Positions 1-6,837 of a DNA stretch of 41,092 nt are shown one piece after another. Numbering within the stretch: the stretch's first letter is position 1; each line of letters opens with the position of its first letter. A model generated the notes under the pieces. The model searched no databases, was not told where the DNA came from, and saw only the letters and a list, made by a program, of their open reading frames with translations. Source of the stretch: JABDJZ01 sp047619685 (GTDB lineage: Bacteria; Bacteroidota; Rhodothermia; Rhodothermales; UBA10348); contig JBLHLC010000033.1 in the NCBI GenBank assembly GCA_047619685.1, forward strand, positions 1 through 41,092, in the 5' to 3' direction. The position numbers were made by a program, and so were the translations under genes.

Positions 1-149
1 AGGGCGTCGAGATGGTTATGCCAGGCGACAACACGCAGTTCAAGGTGAAGCTGATCGTACCGGTTGCCATGGAGCAGGGACTTCGCTTTGCCATCCGCGA
101 AGGCGGTCGCACCGTTGGTGCAGGCGTCGTGTCGAAGATTCTGGACTAA
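1..149 (+). CDS. tuf: Elongation factor Tu, C-terminal end (partial)
   Basis: The window opens inside this gene. The last 48 residues are readable and include MVMPGDN, the run ending RFAIREGGRTVGAGVV, and SKILD before the stop. This is the beta-barrel domain 3 of EF-Tu, the GTPase that delivers aminoacyl-tRNA to the ribosome. The 5' part, with the G domain, lies outside the window. rpsJ starts 18 nt downstream, the usual str-to-S10 junction, so the two are probably co-transcribed. Confidence 0.97.
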   Translation, partial: GVEMVMPGDNTQFKVKLIVPVAMEQGLRFAIREGGRTVGAGVVSKILD

Positions 150-167
150 GCAAGAAAAAACGAGACT

Positions 168-476
168 ATGTCAAGCCAGAAGATTCGCATCAAGCTCAAG
201 TCGTACGATCACACACTGATCGACAAGAGCGCGGAGAAGATCATCAAGACGGTCAAGTCTACCGGCGCGGTGGTCAGTGGACCAATTCCCCTTCCTACCC
301 GGAAGTCTATCTATACGGTGCTTCGCAGCCCCCACGTAGACAAGAAGAGCCGGGAGCAGTTTGAGACGCGCAGCCACAAGCGGCTGATCGACATCCTCTC
401 AACTTCCAGCAAGACCGTTGATGCCCTGATGAAGCTCGAGCTTCCCAGCGGCGTGGATGTCGAAATCAAGGTCTGA
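168..476 (+). CDS. rpsJ: 30S ribosomal protein S10 (uS10)
   Basis: The 102-residue product matches the S10 length and carries its hallmarks: IRIKLKSYDH near the N-terminus, GPIPLPTRKSIYTVLRSPH in the middle and an RSHKRLIDI segment. S10 sits in the 30S head and, in many bacteria, also partners NusB in antitermination. The ATG is preceded by AAAAAACGAG rather than a strong Shine-Dalgarno sequence. It is the first gene of the S10 operon here, but rplC does not follow directly: a lipoprotein gene intervenes. Confidence 0.97.
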   Translation: MSSQKIRIKLKSYDHTLIDKSAEKIIKTVKSTGAVVSGPIPLPTRKSIYTVLRSPHVDKKSREQFETRSHKRLIDILSTSSKTVDALMKLELPSGVDVEIKV

Positions 477-506
477 CCTAGTCAATACAGTATCAGTAAG
501 ACGGCC

Positions 507-535
507 GCCGGGGCATCCACCACCAGCTCCCCGGC
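507..535 (+). other. Hairpin between rpsJ and the lipoprotein gene
   Basis: A perfect 7-bp GC-rich stem (GCCGGGG with CCCCGGC) encloses a 15-nt loop. No T-run follows, so it is not a classical intrinsic terminator. It could be an RNA-processing or transcript-stabilising stem that separates rpsJ from the inserted gene. The stem is seen directly; its function is not known. Confidence 0.45.
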
Positions 536-560
536 CTGAACCCAAACCAAGCAGAATACA

Positions 561-1019
561 ATGCGCAAGCTTTCCAACGTTCTCGCAGTTCTTCTCATCG
601 GCCTCATCGGCGTGGGTTGTGATTCAAATGATGACCCCTCTGACGCAGACGCGTTTGTAGGTACATGGGCCCTTAGCGACGTCACCGATGCCAATGGCAG
701 CGCACTGGTTGCTTTCGGTACAGCCTTCTCGTCTGTCGTGCTGACCAACAGCGCTGATGCCAGCTTCGTCCTGAACGTGACACCTCGCCAGGGCGACCCG
801 CTTCAGGTTCCTGGGACCTTTGTCGTCAACGAAGGCACCAACGGCTTCACGCTGAACGCCAACCTTGGCGGGACCACGGCTCCGCTGGCCTTCACGTATA
901 GCTACGTCACTAACGACAGTGTGACCCTGCAGGCTGGCGCTACGACTTCGGTTCTTCTGAACTCGCTGTTTGGAACGACTCTGGTTGCCCCTGCAGTTAT
1001 CACCATAACACGTCAGTAA
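561..1019 (+). CDS. Small lipoprotein, lipocalin-like, inserted in the S10 operon
   Basis: This is a 152-residue protein with an N-terminal MRK, a hydrophobic stretch (residues 5-18) and a cysteine at position 20 in the context GLIGVGC, followed by the acidic DSNDDPSDAD. This is a type II signal peptide with a slightly atypical lipobox. The mature part begins FVGTWALSDV and is rich in Thr, Val, Ser and Asn with alternating hydrophobicity, as in lipocalin-like beta-barrel lipoproteins of Bacteroidota. I do not recognise a specific family. The gene sits 84 nt after rpsJ and 110 nt before rplC, in the same orientation, where these genes are normally adjacent. It may be a late insertion or have its own transcript; stem-loops lie on both sides. 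Function unknown; the protein is expected in the cell envelope. Confidence 0.8.
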   Translation: MRKLSNVLAVLLIGLIGVGCDSNDDPSDADAFVGTWALSDVTDANGSALVAFGTAFSSVVLTNSADASFVLNVTPRQGDPLQVPGTFVVNEGTNGFTLNANLGGTTAPLAFTYSYVTNDSVTLQAGATTSVLLNSLFGTTLVAPAVITITRQ

Positions 1020-1057
1020 CCGCAAGTTACCGACACCACTTACCAATCTGCCGTAGG

Positions 1058-1105
1058 CGGCCCGAAAGGCAGGCCTGGGTTTCGCTCGCAAGAGCAGCCG
1101 GGCCG
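1058..1105 (+). promoter_or_regulatory. Structured leader upstream of rplC
   Basis: The arms CGGCCCG and CGGGCCG close a 34-nt interior. That interior contains a second stem, GCTC-GCAA-GAGC, capped by a GNRA-type tetraloop, and the palindrome CAGGCCTG. It ends about 25 nt before the rplC start and just upstream of a good Shine-Dalgarno sequence (AGGAG). Leaders bound by L4 or other r-proteins regulate S10 operons in other bacteria, so an autoregulatory leader is plausible, but no known motif is identified here. Confidence 0.4.
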
Positions 1106-1129
1106 GGATTGCAATGAGTAGGAGACCTA

Positions 1130-1756
1130 ATGAGTAAAGGATTAATAGGCAGAAAGCTTGGGATGACCAGCATCTTCGATGATGATGGCGACCAAATTGT
1201 CTGCACCGTAATAGAGGCCACTCCGAATGTCGTGACGCAGGTCAAGACACAGGAGACGGACGGTTATTCGGCCGTTCAGTTGGGCGCTGGAACACGTAAG
1301 GAAAGCCGCACCACAAAGGCCATGATGGGTCATTTTGGTGCAGCGTCCACGTCTCCAAAGCGTACGATGGTCGAGTTCAAGGACTTCGATCTGGATGTTT
1401 CACTCGGAGATGATGTACGTGTTGAGGAAGTCTTCGCAGTAGGCGAGCGCCTCGACGTGGCCGGCATCTCCAAGGGAAAGGGTTTCCAGGGCGTAGTGAA
1501 GCGGCACAAGTTCGCGGGAGTCGGTGATGCGACGCACGGTCAGCACAACCGCCAGCGGGCCCCTGGTTCGATTGGCGCGGGCTCCGATCCGTCGCGCGTG
1601 TTCAAGGGCATGCGCATGGCGGGTCAAATGGGCAATCACCGCGTGACCGTCAGGAACCTCCGTGTGGTAAAGGTGATGAGCGATCAGAACCTGATCCTGC
1701 TGGAAGGTGCCGTACCTGGGCCGAAGGGTTCGATTCTAGAGATTCGTAAGCGGTAG
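1130..1756 (+). CDS. rplC: 50S ribosomal protein L3 (uL3)
   Basis: The 208 residues begin MSKGLIGRKLGMTSIFDDDG, the L3 N-terminal signature. They include the internal SKGKGFQGVVKRH and GSIGAGSDPSRVFKGMRMAG segments that reach toward the peptidyl-transferase centre. AGGAG lies 6-10 nt before the ATG, one of the clearest Shine-Dalgarno sequences in the cluster. This fits rplC being the start of a translational unit after the inserted lipoprotein gene. rplD follows after 26 nt. Confidence 0.97.
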   Translation: MSKGLIGRKLGMTSIFDDDGDQIVCTVIEATPNVVTQVKTQETDGYSAVQLGAGTRKESRTTKAMMGHFGAASTSPKRTMVEFKDFDLDVSLGDDVRVEEVFAVGERLDVAGISKGKGFQGVVKRHKFAGVGDATHGQHNRQRAPGSIGAGSDPSRVFKGMRMAGQMGNHRVTVRNLRVVKVMSDQNLILLEGAVPGPKGSILEIRKR

Positions 1757-1782
1757 CCGTCAGGCTACTTCACGACGCAGCG

Positions 1783-2448
1783 ATGAGCAGCATGAAAACG
1801 AAAGTATTGCGGTCCGACGGCACTGAGTCCGGGAGAACTGCGCAGTTGGACGCTTCGGTCTTCGGAATTGACCCGAATGACCACGCAGTCTGGCTGGACG
1901 TCCGCCGGATCCAGGCACATGCCCGGCAAGGGACGCACAAAGCGAAAGATCGCGGCGAGGTAGCCGGCTCGACTCGTAAACTTTATCGTCAGAAGGGCAC
2001 CGGCCACGCACGTGCAGGTAGCGCAAAGTCGCCACTACGCAGAAGCGGTGGAACCATCTTCGGACCGAGACCACACGCCTACCGTCTTAAGGTGAATCAG
2101 AAGACACGCCATCTGGCGCGTCGCTCTGCCCTCACCTACAAGGCGCTGGACTCTGCCATTCGGGTGGTCGAAGACTTCAAATTCGAGAAGCCGAGCACAG
2201 CCAGACTCAGGGAGCTGATTGCCGCCGTCGCATCGGATGGGCGCTCAGTACTCATTCTGACAGGCGCGCTTGATCAGGCAGTCTACCAGTCAGGGCGGAA
2301 CCTGGAGCGCGTCACCGTGCGCGTTGCCGGTACCGCATCGACTGCCGATGTGATGGGAGCCCAGGTCGTTATTGTCCAGGAAGGTGCTCTGGCGGAATTG
2401 AGCAAGGCGCTCGGTTCCGGGACCCAAGACACGGGGAGCGCAGCATGA
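1783..2448 (+). CDS. rplD: 50S ribosomal protein L4 (uL4)
   Basis: The 221-residue product has the typical L4 loop segment with STRKLYRQKGTGHARAGS and RRSGGTIFGPRPH, which lines the exit tunnel. The C-terminal alpha/beta part includes VLILTGALD. In enterobacteria L4 represses its own operon; whether it does so here cannot be seen. The ATG used gives MSSMKTKV; a second in-frame ATG three codons later is possible. Its stop overlaps the rplW start by 4 nt (ATGA), so the two are translationally coupled. Confidence 0.96.
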   Translation: MSSMKTKVLRSDGTESGRTAQLDASVFGIDPNDHAVWLDVRRIQAHARQGTHKAKDRGEVAGSTRKLYRQKGTGHARAGSAKSPLRRSGGTIFGPRPHAYRLKVNQKTRHLARRSALTYKALDSAIRVVEDFKFEKPSTARLRELIAAVASDGRSVLILTGALDQAVYQSGRNLERVTVRVAGTASTADVMGAQVVIVQEGALAELSKALGSGTQDTGSAA

Positions 2449-2741
2449 GTAAGATTCTAATCAAGCCTCTTGTAACAGAGAAGCTGACCCAGCTAATGGA
2501 AGCGGGCCACTATTCGTTCGAGGTCCATAAGGATGCGAACAAAGTGGAGATCCGCAAAGCACTTGAGGCGCGTTATCCCGCCGTCAAGATCAAGGAGGTC
2601 CGCACCATGAATGTGCGCGGCAAGAACAGATCGCAGACGACCAGGAAAGGGAAGATCGAAGGCAAAACGGCGTCCTATAAGAAGGCCATCGTCACGCTGC
2701 TCTCCGATAGCGAGCGCATCGACTTCTTCGAGGAGATATAA
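2445..2741 (+). CDS. rplW: 50S ribosomal protein L23 (uL23)
   Basis: The 98-residue protein starts MSKILIKPLVTEKLTQLME, the L23 signature. It contains YSFEVHKDANKVEIRKALE and the basic NVRGKNRSQTTRKGK loop. L23 sits at the tunnel exit and docks trigger factor and SRP. It overlaps rplD by 4 nt and ends 2 nt before rplB. Confidence 0.96.
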   Translation: MSKILIKPLVTEKLTQLMEAGHYSFEVHKDANKVEIRKALEARYPAVKIKEVRTMNVRGKNRSQTTRKGKIEGKTASYKKAIVTLLSDSERIDFFEEI

Positions 2742-2743
2742 CC

Positions 2744-3574
2744 ATGGCGATTAAGCAGCTAAAGCCGGTCACACCGGGTCAGCGACAGCGCTCTGTCTCC
2801 AGTTTCGACGAGATTACAAAGTCGACACCGGAGAAGAGCCTCCTGAAGCCAGTTACCAGGACAGGCGGGCGTAATAACAACGGCCGGATTACCGTCCGCC
2901 ATCAGGGCGGTGGTCACAAACGGCGGTATCGCATTATCGATTTCAAGCGCAACAAGCTGGGCATTCCGGCTCGCGTGATGTCAATCGAGTACGATCCCAA
3001 CAGAACGGCTCGTATTGCCCTCCTGGCATATGCCGATGGCGAGAAGCGGTACATCATCGCTCCGGACCAGGTCAAGGTGGACATGGTCCTCGAGAACGGT
3101 CCTGAAGCAGCTCCGGAGGCCGGCAATTGCTTGCCTCTGCTGCGGGTCCCGGTCGGTTCGTACGTACATGCCATTGAGATGAAGCCCGGAAAAGGCGCAC
3201 AGTTGGCCCGGTCGGCGGGAACGTACGCGCAGTTGACGGCTCGTGAAGGCAAATACGCAATCCTTCGACTCCCCAGTGGCGAGACGAGACGCGTCCCGGT
3301 TGACTGTATGGCAACCATGGGTACGACGTCTAACCCGGACCACATGAACATCGACCTGGGCAAGGCTGGCCGAAACCGTTGGTTGGGCGTTCGGCCCAAG
3401 ACGCGTGGCGTGGCCATGAACCCGGTAGATCACCCCATGGGCGGTGGTGAAGGAAAGGCCTCTGGTGGTCATCCTCGCTCTCCTACTGGAGTTATGGCGA
3501 AGGGCTTCAAGACTCGCAAGAAGAACAAGCAGTCCAACAAGTACATCGTGCGCAGCCGCTCGAAGCGGAAGTAG
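2744..3574 (+). CDS. rplB: 50S ribosomal protein L2 (uL2)
   Basis: This is a 276-residue L2 of normal length. It includes RNNNGRITVRHQGGGHKRRYR, the fold around EYDPNRTARIALL, and the conserved NPVDHPMGGGEGK segment near the peptidyl-transferase centre. That segment contains the invariant histidine (H in VDHPMGGG). The C-terminus is strongly basic (KKNKQSNKYIVRSRSKRK). The ATG follows rplW by only 2 nt. Confidence 0.98.
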   Translation: MAIKQLKPVTPGQRQRSVSSFDEITKSTPEKSLLKPVTRTGGRNNNGRITVRHQGGGHKRRYRIIDFKRNKLGIPARVMSIEYDPNRTARIALLAYADGEKRYIIAPDQVKVDMVLENGPEAAPEAGNCLPLLRVPVGSYVHAIEMKPGKGAQLARSAGTYAQLTAREGKYAILRLPSGETRRVPVDCMATMGTTSNPDHMNIDLGKAGRNRWLGVRPKTRGVAMNPVDHPMGGGEGKASGGHPRSPTGVMAKGFKTRKKNKQSNKYIVRSRSKRK

Positions 3575-3596
3575 CGCACAGAAGGACGAAAACCCA

Positions 3597-3878
3597 ATGG
3601 CTCGATCGCTAAAGAAAGGTCCCTTTGTTCACTACAAGCTTCAACGCAAAGTAGATGATCTGAACACTGGGGCTAAGAAGAAGGTTGTAAAGACATGGAG
3701 CCGAGCTTCCATGATTACGCCTGACTTCGTAAGTCACACTTTCGCCGTGCACAACGGCCGGCAGTTCATTCCGGTTTACGTGACTGAAAACATGGTGGGT
3801 CACCGTCTTGGTGAATTTGCGCCGACCCGGAATTTCCGTGGTCACGCCGGTTCCAAGAAAGACAAGCGCGGACGCTAG
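3597..3878 (+). CDS. rpsS: 30S ribosomal protein S19 (uS19)
   Basis: The ATG giving MARSLKKGPFVHYKLQRKV was chosen because it matches the S19 N-terminus and yields the usual 93 residues. The frame stays open upstream, but that would overlap rplB by about 130 nt and add unrelated sequence. The conserved FVSHTFAVHNGRQFIPVYVTENMVGHRLGEF and TRNFRGHAG segments are present in this order. S19 contacts the 30S head and S13. rplV follows after 2 nt. Confidence 0.96.
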   Translation: MARSLKKGPFVHYKLQRKVDDLNTGAKKKVVKTWSRASMITPDFVSHTFAVHNGRQFIPVYVTENMVGHRLGEFAPTRNFRGHAGSKKDKRGR

Positions 3879-3880
3879 AA

Positions 3881-4258
3881 ATGGAAGCCAAAGCAGTTAG
3901 AAAGCACATTCGCAGCTCCGCAAAAAAAATGCGGCCTGTTGTGAACGTGGTTCGTGGTCGGCCGGTGCCTGAGGCACTGAATGCGCTGAACTTCCTACCA
4001 CAGGCGGTCACTCGCACGATCAAGCTCACAATCTTGTCGGCTGTCCATAATCTGATGGACCGCAATCAGGACGAGCGCTTCGAAGAGAGCGACCTGGTGG
4101 TGAAGGAGATTCGCGTGGACCAGGGTCCCGCGTTCAAGCGGTTTAGGCCGGTGTCCCGTGGTCGGGCGCACCCGATCCTGAAGCGGACCGCTCATCTTAC
4201 GGTAATCGTAGGCACGGCGGCTCCAGTGAAGGAAGCCAAAGCCTCAGAGGAAAACTAA
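3881..4258 (+). CDS. rplV: 50S ribosomal protein L22 (uL22)
   Basis: The protein has 125 residues. RSSAKKMRPVVNVVRGRPV is the N-terminal L22 core. The tunnel-lining hairpin lies around DQGPAFKRFRPVSRGRAHPI, which ends in the conserved RAHPILKRTAHLTVIV region. A short Lys/Glu-rich tail follows. Its stop codon abuts the rpsC ATG with no spacing, which suggests coupled translation. Confidence 0.96.
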   Translation: MEAKAVRKHIRSSAKKMRPVVNVVRGRPVPEALNALNFLPQAVTRTIKLTILSAVHNLMDRNQDERFEESDLVVKEIRVDQGPAFKRFRPVSRGRAHPILKRTAHLTVIVGTAAPVKEAKASEEN

Positions 4259-5011
4259 ATGGGTCAGAAAACACATCCAATCGGATTTCGTCTCGGAATT
4301 ATCCGTGGCTGGAACTCTAACTGGTTCGCCGGCAAGGACTTCGCAGAGAAGCTGGTCGAAGACCACGAAATCCGCACCTACCTCATTGCTCGTCTCAAGC
4401 GTGCTGGTTTAAGCCAGGTCGTAATTGAGCGTACCCCCAAGCGGGTAATCCTGACGCTCCATACATCGCGCCCTGGCGTTGTGATTGGACGTGGTGGTAC
4501 GGAAGTCGAGAAGCTCCGCGAGGAGATTCGCAAGCTGACGAACAAGGACATCCAGATCAACATCAACGAGATCAAGCGTCCTGAGCTCGACGCCTCGCTG
4601 GTTGCCCAGAATATCGCGCAGCAGCTGGAGGGTCGTGTTTCCTTCCGGCGTGCCATGAAGCAGTCGCTCGGCGCCGCCATGCGCATGGGCGCAGAGGGAA
4701 TTCGCATCAAGGTTTCGGGTCGGCTCGGCGGCGCAGAGATGAGCCGTACGGAGCAGTATCTGGAGGGGCGTGTGCCCTTGCACACCATTCGTGCAGACAT
4801 CGACTACGCAGAGGCTACCGCGTTCACCATCCAGGGTACGACCGGCGTGAAATGCTGGATCTATCGTGGTGAGATTCTCGGCAAGCCGGATCTCAGTCCG
4901 AACGTGCAGGCGCAGCGTCAGCAGATGCAGCAGATGGAGCCAGAGCGTCGTCGTGGCCGTCGCAACAGACGTGGCGATGGAGCTACGGGCGCCAGAACAG
5001 ACAGAAAGTAA
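4259..5011 (+). CDS. rpsC: 30S ribosomal protein S3 (uS3)
   Basis: The protein has 250 residues and starts MGQKTHPIGFRLGIIRGWNS. The KH domain carries the VVIGRGGTEVEKLR form of the GxxG loop, and the C-terminal domain contains AEGIRIKVSGRLGGAEMSRTE. An Arg-rich tail with QQMQQMEPERRRGRRNRR extends past the usual core. S3 forms part of the mRNA entry site and helicase centre. The gap to rplP (48 nt) holds a GACCT-gag-AGGTC hairpin. Confidence 0.97.
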   Translation: MGQKTHPIGFRLGIIRGWNSNWFAGKDFAEKLVEDHEIRTYLIARLKRAGLSQVVIERTPKRVILTLHTSRPGVVIGRGGTEVEKLREEIRKLTNKDIQININEIKRPELDASLVAQNIAQQLEGRVSFRRAMKQSLGAAMRMGAEGIRIKVSGRLGGAEMSRTEQYLEGRVPLHTIRADIDYAEATAFTIQGTTGVKCWIYRGEILGKPDLSPNVQAQRQQMQQMEPERRRGRRNRRGDGATGARTDRK

Positions 5012-5025
5012 TTCGAACGCTGTCG

Positions 5026-5038
5026 GACCTGAGAGGTC
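5026..5038 (+). other. Intercistronic hairpin rpsC-rplP
   Basis: A perfect 5-bp stem GACCT/AGGTC has a 3-nt loop, and CTG/CAG pairs a little further out. It lies 21 nt before the rplP start. No T-run follows, so a processing or translational role is more likely than termination. Confidence 0.3.
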
Positions 5039-5059
5039 GGCAGAATACAGGTAACAGTC

Positions 5060-5482
5060 ATGCTAATGCCAAAGCGCGTCAAACGACGCAAAGTTCAGAC
5101 CGGCAGAATCAAGGGGATGGCCCAGCGTGGTACGCGGGTCGACTTCGGTGACTTCGGCATCAAGGCGCTGGAGCAAGGGTTTTTGTCCAGTCGGCAGATC
5201 GAGGCAGCACGTATTGCCATGACCCGGCACATGAAACGTGCCGGTCAGGTCTGGATCCGCATTTTCCCCGACAAACCGATCACCAAGAAGCCTGCCGAAA
5301 CCCGCATGGGTAAGGGTAAGGGCGCCCCTGAGTACTGGGTTGCGGTGATTCGTCCGGGAAGAATTCTTTTCGAGGTAGGCGGAGGGATTCCGGCGGATCT
5401 GGCCAGCGAGGCCATGCGCCGTGCTCAACAGAAGCTTCCCATTCTGACCAGGCAGGTCACCCGCCCGGACTACAAGGCTTAA
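5060..5482 (+). CDS. rplP: 50S ribosomal protein L16 (uL16)
   Basis: The 140 residues begin MLMPKRVKRRKVQTGRIKG, a common L16 start; a second ATG two codons in is the alternative. Conserved segments are RGTRVDFGDFGIKALE, WIRIFPDKPITKKPAETRMGKGKG and the EYWVAVIRPGRILFEVGG run. L16 supports A-site tRNA in the 50S subunit. rpmC begins 27 nt after the stop. Confidence 0.96.
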   Translation: MLMPKRVKRRKVQTGRIKGMAQRGTRVDFGDFGIKALEQGFLSSRQIEAARIAMTRHMKRAGQVWIRIFPDKPITKKPAETRMGKGKGAPEYWVAVIRPGRILFEVGGGIPADLASEAMRRAQQKLPILTRQVTRPDYKA

Positions 5483-5509
5483 GCTGGACCAGTCTCAGCG
5501 AATAAGACA

Positions 5510-5704
5510 ATGAAAGCAAACGAAGTACGTGAACTGTCGAGCGAGGAAATTGCTCAGCGGATCAAGGACGAGAAGGATCAGCTCAGCCAGTTGAAGTTTC
5601 AGCATGCTGTTGCCGAACTCCCAAATCCAATTGTTATCCGCGACAAGCGCAGGCTGATTGCCCGCCTGTCCGGAATCTTGAACCAGCGGACATCCGCCGA
5701 ATAG
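5510..5704 (+). CDS. rpmC: 50S ribosomal protein L29 (uL29)
   Basis: This is a 64-residue, mostly helical protein with the L29 pattern: MKANEVRELSSEEIAQRIKDEK, then LKFQHAVAELPNPIVIRDKRRLIARL. It sits near the tunnel exit beside L23. Its length is normal. The following 52-nt gap to rpsQ contains the strongest short hairpin of the spc region. Confidence 0.94.
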   Translation: MKANEVRELSSEEIAQRIKDEKDQLSQLKFQHAVAELPNPIVIRDKRRLIARLSGILNQRTSAE

Positions 5705-5715
5705 CACATAGGTAG

Positions 5716-5744
5716 TTGGTGAGGAACGGCTGACGGCTCACCAA
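5716..5744 (+). other. Intercistronic hairpin rpmC-rpsQ (8-bp stem)
   Basis: TTGGTGAG pairs perfectly with CTCACCAA across a 13-nt loop. It ends 12 nt before the rpsQ ATG and is not followed by T residues. It could stabilise the 3' end of a processed mRNA or modulate rpsQ translation; this is inferred from position only. Confidence 0.45.
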
Positions 5745-5756
5745 GCCAATACGATT

Positions 5757-6023
5757 ATGGAAGCAGAAAAAACACGAAATGCCCGGAAGGAGAGGGTCGG
5801 CCTGGTCGTCTCCAACAAGATGGACAAGAGTATTCTTGTAGCCATCGAGCGGCAGGTCAAGCACCCCATGTACGGCAAGTTCGTCAAGAAGACGACCAAG
5901 CTGATGGCGCATGACGAAAACAATGACGCCGGAGTCGGCGACACGGTCAGGATCATGGAAACCCGTCCACTGAGCAAGAACAAGCGCTGGCGTCTCATCG
6001 ACGTTATCGAGCGCGCGAAGTAA
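5757..6023 (+). CDS. rpsQ: 30S ribosomal protein S17 (uS17)
   Basis: The 88-residue OB-fold protein has KERVGLVVSNKMDKSILVAIERQVKHPMYGK and DTVRIMETRPLSKNKRWRL, both diagnostic of S17. It is a primary 16S rRNA binder. The ATG at the chosen position gives MEAEKTRNARKER. The gap to rplN contains a 9-bp direct repeat. Confidence 0.96.
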   Translation: MEAEKTRNARKERVGLVVSNKMDKSILVAIERQVKHPMYGKFVKKTTKLMAHDENNDAGVGDTVRIMETRPLSKNKRWRLIDVIERAK

Positions 6024-6027
6024 GGCA

Positions 6028-6048
6028 CAGCCGGCCCAGCCGGCCCAG
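6028..6048 (+). repeat. Short tandem repeat in the rpsQ-rplN gap
   Basis: CAGCCGGCC occurs twice in a row and then restarts as CAG, so there are about 2.3 copies of 9 bp. Each unit contains GGCC/GCCGGC self-complementarity. It probably arose by slippage in a non-coding spacer. Confidence 0.7.
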
Positions 6049-6065
6049 TCAATCTATCAGTTGTC

Positions 6066-6434
6066 ATGATCCAGCAGGAATCCAGACTTAAAGTGGCCGA
6101 CAACAGCGGCGCAAAGACGGTGCTCTGCATCCGTGTGCTTGGTGGCAGTGGCCGCCGGTACGCACGGGTGGGAGACACGATCGTTGTGTCCGTGAAGACG
6201 GCTATTCCAGGCGGTAACGTCAAAAAGGGTGAAGTCTCCAAGGCCGTCGTAGTACGGACCAAAAAGGAGTATCGGCGCTCGGATGGCACGTATATCCGCT
6301 TCGACGAAAACGCAGCCGTGCTCCTGAACCCGCAAGGCGAACCCCGCGGGACCCGAATTTTCGGCCCCGTTGCACGTGAGCTTCGCGAGAAGCAGTTCAT
6401 GCGCATTGTTTCACTTGCACCAGAAGTGCTCTGA
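6066..6434 (+). CDS. rplN: 50S ribosomal protein L14 (uL14)
   Basis: The 122 residues, exactly the family length, start MIQQESRLKVADNSGAKTVLCIRVLGG. Internal signatures are VRTKKEYRRSDGTYIRFDENAAVLL and GTRIFGPVARELR. L14 lies at the subunit interface and is the binding platform for silencing factor RsfS. rplX starts 13 nt after the stop. Confidence 0.97.
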   Translation: MIQQESRLKVADNSGAKTVLCIRVLGGSGRRYARVGDTIVVSVKTAIPGGNVKKGEVSKAVVVRTKKEYRRSDGTYIRFDENAAVLLNPQGEPRGTRIFGPVARELREKQFMRIVSLAPEVL

Positions 6435-6447
6435 GCCGGTAGCCAAT

Positions 6448-6804
6448 ATGCCACGCACGAAAAACAAGCAGAAGAAGCTCCACGTCCGAAAGGGGGATAC
6501 GGTGCGCGTAATTGCCGGGAACGACCGCGGAAAGGAAGGCAAGGTCCTCCGCGTGTTCTCTGAAAATGAACGTGTCATCGTGGAGGGTGTCAACATGCGC
6601 ATCCGCCACACCCGTCCCAACGCGACGTACCCGCAGGGCGGGCGCATCCAGCAGGAGGCTGCCATTCACGTTTCGAATGTGATGCCTCTTGATGGAAACG
6701 GAGATGTCACCCGGGTAGGCCGCAAGCGAATTGAGGACCTCGACACTGGAAAGGGTCGGTGGGTCCGGTTTGCCAAAAGCACCGGCGAAGAAATAGACAG
6801 CTAA
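6448..6804 (+). CDS. rplX: 50S ribosomal protein L24 (uL24)
   Basis: The ATG giving MPRTKNKQKKLHVRKGDTV was chosen. A longer open frame begins inside rplN but encodes unrelated residues. The KOW motif is clear at VRKGDTVRVIAGNDRGKEGKV, followed by VEGVNMRIRHTRP. The protein has 118 residues, slightly longer than E. coli L24. L24 nucleates 50S assembly. Confidence 0.95.
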   Translation: MPRTKNKQKKLHVRKGDTVRVIAGNDRGKEGKVLRVFSENERVIVEGVNMRIRHTRPNATYPQGGRIQQEAAIHVSNVMPLDGNGDVTRVGRKRIEDLDTGKGRWVRFAKSTGEEIDS

Positions 6805-6807
6805 GCA

Positions 6808-6830
6808 CTGAGCCTGAAGCTCAGAGCTTC
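6808..6830 (+). promoter_or_regulatory. Two mutually exclusive hairpins before rplE
   Basis: CTGAGC-ctgaa-GCTCAG (6-bp stem) overlaps GAAGCT-cag-AGCTTC (6-bp stem). The two share the same central bases, so only one can form at a time. The second ends 7 nt before the first possible rplE ATG and could influence initiation. The pairing is seen directly; a regulatory switch is only a suggestion. Confidence 0.4.
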
Positions 6831-6837
6831 GGCATAA

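Noticed and set aside
3444..3596. Upstream extension of the rpsS frame
   Set aside because: The added residues are unlike S19, overlap rplB, and the ATG at 3597 gives the exact family N-terminus and length.
6370..6447. Upstream extension of the rplX frame inside rplN
   Set aside because: It is a shadow of rplN; L24 begins at MPRTKNKQKK.
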